The position numbers and the translations under genes were made by a program. From Mycoplasmatota bacterium (GTDB lineage Bacteria; Bacillota_I; Bacilli_A; RF39; UBA660): a DNA stretch of 24,183 bases. Shown here piece after piece: positions 21,596-24,183 of this stretch. The stretch's first letter is position 1. Every line of letters begins with the position of its first letter. The stretch is taken from contig JAAZHK010000063.1 of assembly GCA_012510745.1 (NCBI GenBank), forward strand, positions 1 to 24,183. The letters run 5' to 3'. Below the pieces are notes generated by a model. That model did no database searches. It was given only the letters and a program-made list of their open reading frames with translations, and was not told where the DNA came from.

Positions 21596-21630
21596 TTATT
21601 AAAATAAACATCTTGAAGATGTTTATTTTT
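21590..21630 (-). terminator. Strong intrinsic terminator of gap
   Basis: A 13-bp perfect stem AAAATAAACATCT/AGATGTTTATTTT with a three-base loop (21601-21629) is followed by TTTTAATAATTTT on the minus strand. The gap stop (21623-21625) is inside the stem. Confidence 0.88.
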
Positions 21631-22627
21631 TCATTAAATATTTTGCGGTTCTAACCATTTGATGGCTATAGCCCATTTCGTTATCATACCATGCGACTAT
21701 TTTTACTAACTGTTTATTATCAACTTCTAAAACTTCTGTTAATAATCCATCTACTAAAGCTCCACAGCTTGATCCTATAATATCGCTAGATACTATTGGG
21801 TCTGTAGTAAATGTAAGGGTATCATTACTTTTATTTATAAATAGATTATTTATTATTTCTTTAGTAGTCTTTTGATTTAATTCAAGAACTAAATCTATAA
21901 CTGAACCAGTTGATACAGGTACTCTCATTGCTGTACCTGTCAATTTCCCGGATAAACTAGGTATAACTAATCCTATTGCGCTTGCAGCTCCAGTTGATGT
22001 TGGTATAATATTTTCAGCTGCTGCTCGTCCTCTACGAGAGTCAATACCTTTTTTATGTGGAATATCTAAGGTTACTTGATCGTTAGTATAAGCGTGAATG
22101 GTTGTCATAAAACCTTTTTCTATTTTAAAAGAATCATTTATTACTTTTAAAACTGGTGCTAAACAATTAGTAGTACAGCTAGCAGCTGAAATTATCTCTT
22201 CTTCTCCTGTTAATATTTCTTCATTAACATTATAAACGATTGTTTTTAAATCGCCTTTAGCAGGGGCTGATATAATTACCTTTTTAGCTCCAGCTTTAAT
22301 ATGAGCAGAAGCTTTTTCCTTATCTGTAAAAACTCCTGTACATTCAAAAACAATATCAATATCCAAATCTTTCCAAGGTAGCAGATTAGGATCTTTTTCA
22401 CTATAAATCTTAATTTTTTTATTGTCAATAATTATATAATTATCTTCAAAAGAAATACTATCAACTTTGTAATTACGATAATTTGTGTCATACTTTAACA
22501 AATACGCTAATTGTTCAGCATCTGTTAAATCATTTATTGCAACTATTTCAAAATCTTGATCACTATCCATAATTCTGAACACAAGTCTCCCAATTCTTCC
22601 AAATCCATTAATGGCTACTTTTATCAT
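21623..22627 (-). CDS. gap: Glyceraldehyde-3-phosphate dehydrogenase
   Basis: This 334-aa enzyme oxidises glyceraldehyde 3-phosphate to 1,3-bisphosphoglycerate, directly upstream of Pgk in glycolysis. It has the NAD fold INGFGRIGR (6-14), D33 in INDLTD (an acidic residue that favours NAD over NADP), the catalytic SAASCTTNCLAPV (147-159, C151), H178 in IHAYTNDQ, RRGRAAAENIIPTSTGAA (198-215), RVPVSTGSVIDL (235-246) and WYDNEMGYSHQM (313-324). All catalytic residues are kept. The region after YDTNYRNY differs slightly from the usual YDSxHGxF. AAGGAGG precedes the ATG. It follows the kinase gene by 32 bases without a terminator and ends in a strong one. Confidence 0.97.
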   Translation of the reverse strand: MIKVAINGFGRIGRLVFRIMDSDQDFEIVAINDLTDAEQLAYLLKYDTNYRNYKVDSISFEDNYIIIDNKKIKIYSEKDPNLLPWKDLDIDIVFECTGVFTDKEKASAHIKAGAKKVIISAPAKGDLKTIVYNVNEEILTGEEEIISAASCTTNCLAPVLKVINDSFKIEKGFMTTIHAYTNDQVTLDIPHKKGIDSRRGRAAAENIIPTSTGAASAIGLVIPSLSGKLTGTAMRVPVSTGSVIDLVLELNQKTTKEIINNLFINKSNDTLTFTTDPIVSSDIIGSSCGALVDGLLTEVLEVDNKQLVKIVAWYDNEMGYSHQMVRTAKYLMKK

Positions 22628-22642
22628 ATTTTCCTCCTTTTT

Positions 22643-22655
22643 AATTGTAACAATT
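22643..22655. repeat. 13-bp palindrome upstream of gap
   Basis: AATTGT and ACAATT flank one central base in the short gap between the kinase gene and the gap ribosome site. It may be an operator, but no promoter was seen here and it is short. Confidence 0.3.
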
Positions 22656-22659
22656 TATT

Positions 22660-24183
22660 TTATTTAAAACAACTCCCACCAATAAACTCTCTTAAAATAG
22701 AATCATCTGGTATAGATTCTGATGGAATGGTTAAAAATAATTGTAAAAATTTTAATAATCTTACTACATCATTATAATGCGGTGAATCCGATTTTACAGA
22801 ATATAATAAAGGTTCCGCATATGTTCTTAATACACCTAGTTCATATATTAAAGCCGAATTAATAGTAGCATCAGCCTCATCTTGGTATGGAAAAACAAAC
22901 TGTTCTTCTCCTATTCTTACTTCTTGCCATTGCTCTAATGTCTGTTCTATACTCGTACCTCTAGTTTTATTATCTCTTACTATTCTTCTAAGTAATCTAT
23001 TATCAGTAGTAGAAATACGATTGTGTTTATCAATCTTTAATTCTGTTAAGGCTGAAATATATATTTTATATTTTTTACTTTGATCTATATTATTTAATAT
23101 ATCATTATTTAAACCATGTATACCTTCAATAATTAAAAAATCATTTTCTTGTAGTTTTAAAGCTTTTTTAAAAGATTTTTCCCCTGTTACAAAATTAAAA
23201 ATTGGGGCGATGACTTCTTCTCCATCTAATAATCTTTTAATTTGTTCATCAAATAATTTTAAATCTAATGCATAAATACTTTCAAAATCTAATTCGCCTT
23301 TTTCATTTCTTGGTTTATCTTTATGATCTAAGAAAAAATCATCCATAGATAACATAACTGGATTTAAACCAAAACTTCTAAGATACATGCTCAATTTATT
23401 ACATGTTGTTGTTTTTCCTGAAGAAGAAGGTCCAGCAACTAAAATAATTTTAACTTTATTCTTTCTACTGAAAATATCTCTTGCGATTTCTAACAAACGC
23501 ATACTTTGTAAAGTCTCATCTATCCTAATTAAATCTTCTATGTTACCTTTAGATACTATTTCATTTAATTGGGTAACATTTTCAATATTCATAATTTTAG
23601 CCCATGTATAATATTCTCTAAATATTTCAAATATTTGTGGATGATGTTGATATTTTTTGATTTTACCACCACTATATTTAGTTGGAAAAGTTAAAATTAA
23701 ACCGTTAGAATTTAAATAAGTTAAATTAAAATGACCTAAACACTCAGTATTAATAGGCATCAATGAATAAAAATAATTATATAAATATCCCAAACGATAT
23801 AAATTAATATTAGAACTGCTATTGTATTTCATAATGCCTTTTTTTGCATCATCATCCATTCTTTTAAAATAATCAATAGCGTCTAATCTATTAATAGTTA
23901 CTTTAGTAATATCCATGCGACTATTTATAACTTCTTGCATTTTTTCTTTTAATAAAGTAACACTATTTTCATCTATTTCAATATTTGTTTCAATATAAAG
24001 ACCTTTATCAATAGCATGTTCTACTTTAATATCAGCTTTTTCGCCAAATAATTCCTTAAAAGAATAAATTGTTAAATATATTAATCCGCTTACATAAACT
24101 TTATTAGTATAACTATCTAACAAATCAAAAAAATCTATATTACAAGGTTTAGTAATAACCTCATTTAATTCTTGATAAATACC
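22660..24183 (-). CDS. Uridine-kinase-family nucleoside kinase with N-terminal ThrRS-like domain (N-terminus outside window)
   Basis: About 507 residues are visible. The frame stays open past the TTG at 24123 to the window edge (GIYQELNEVITKPCNIDFFD precedes it), so the true start lies outside. The N-terminal half resembles the TGS/threonyl-tRNA-synthetase additional domain found in this kinase class (VYVSGLIYLTIYSFKELFG, then VEHAIDKGLYIE). The C-terminal half is a uridine-kinase/phosphoribulokinase P-loop domain: GPSSSGKTTT (251-260 of the visible part), SMDDFFLDH, the FDEQIKRLLDGEEV and PIFNFVTGEKSF blocks, and IIEGIHGLN. The end, with RRIVRDNKTRG and QDEADATINSALIYELGVL, is typical of the family. 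The nucleoside substrate is inferred from homologues. It probably cotranscribes with gap. Confidence 0.9.
   Translation of the reverse strand, partial: GIYQELNEVITKPCNIDFFDLLDSYTNKVYVSGLIYLTIYSFKELFGEKADIKVEHAIDKGLYIETNIEIDENSVTLLKEKMQEVINSRMDITKVTINRLDAIDYFKRMDDDAKKGIMKYNSSSNINLYRLGYLYNYFYSLMPINTECLGHFNLTYLNSNGLILTFPTKYSGGKIKKYQHHPQIFEIFREYYTWAKIMNIENVTQLNEIVSKGNIEDLIRIDETLQSMRLLEIARDIFSRKNKVKIILVAGPSSSGKTTTCNKLSMYLRSFGLNPVMLSMDDFFLDHKDKPRNEKGELDFESIYALDLKLFDEQIKRLLDGEEVIAPIFNFVTGEKSFKKALKLQENDFLIIEGIHGLNNDILNNIDQSKKYKIYISALTELKIDKHNRISTTDNRLLRRIVRDNKTRGTSIEQTLEQWQEVRIGEEQFVFPYQDEADATINSALIYELGVLRTYAEPLLYSVKSDSPHYNDVVRLLKFLQLFLTIPSESIPDDSILREFIGGSCFK

Noticed and set aside
23387..23611. Plus-strand open frame inside the kinase-family gene
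   Set aside because: Mirror of the P-loop region of the minus-strand gene, without a ribosome site.
24121..24123. TTG start for the uridine-kinase-family gene
   Set aside because: The frame continues upstream with family-like residues to the window edge, so the start is outside.

Overview
The window is very AT-rich and strongly one-sided. Twenty of 21 genes lie on the minus strand, separated only by short gaps that hold promoters and hairpin terminators. A canonical Spo0A, the CdaA/CdaR cyclic-di-AMP pair, strong AGGAGG-type ribosome sites, lipobox lipoproteins and TTGACA/TATAAT promoters point to a Gram-positive Bacillota. The extreme AT content, compact layout and many divergent or degenerate enzymes suggest a genome-reduced, uncultured, gut-type Bacilli lineage (RF39-like or similar); this placement is inference. 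TGA acts as a stop at the ends of dxs, tpiA and the 242-aa gene, and long ORFs containing Trp stay open under code 11, so this is not a mycoplasma-type code.

Layout in transcription order (right to left, minus strand): a right-edge uridine-kinase-family gene (partial) and gap, ending in a strong terminator; a GDPD-fold pseudoenzyme with its own promoter and terminator; an operon of an SDR/epimerase-like protein, pgk, a family-4 glycosyltransferase and tpiA; spo0A alone between two terminators; an operon of an AAA/DUF4143 ATPase, gpmI and a cytidine-deaminase-like gene; a divergent ANL (AMP-forming) ligase; a 7-TM hybrid histidine kinase that lacks its phospho-acceptor histidine; an operon of dxs, cdaA and cdaR; one plus-strand DUF378 gene facing a LolA-like lipoprotein across a palindrome; a thioredoxin-like membrane protein with the S41 peptidase ctpA; and a MacB/FtsX-type ABC exporter ATPase with the start of its permease at the left edge.

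Together this is lower glycolysis (gap, pgk, tpiA, gpmI) interleaved with envelope and glycolipid-type genes and with the sporulation/stationary-phase master regulator, followed by isoprenoid precursor synthesis, c-di-AMP signalling and an envelope quality-control and export block.

The most striking signals are the number of proteins that keep a recognisable fold but have lost catalytic residues (kinase H-to-Q, GDPD-like, SDR-like, ATPase/DUF4143, and an atypical TIM active-site loop), a candidate Spo0A box overlapping the spo0A promoter, and intrinsic terminators folded directly over the stop codon at nine of nine minus-strand transcript ends. No RNA genes, insertion sequences, CRISPR arrays or gene-free stretches above 300 bases were seen.
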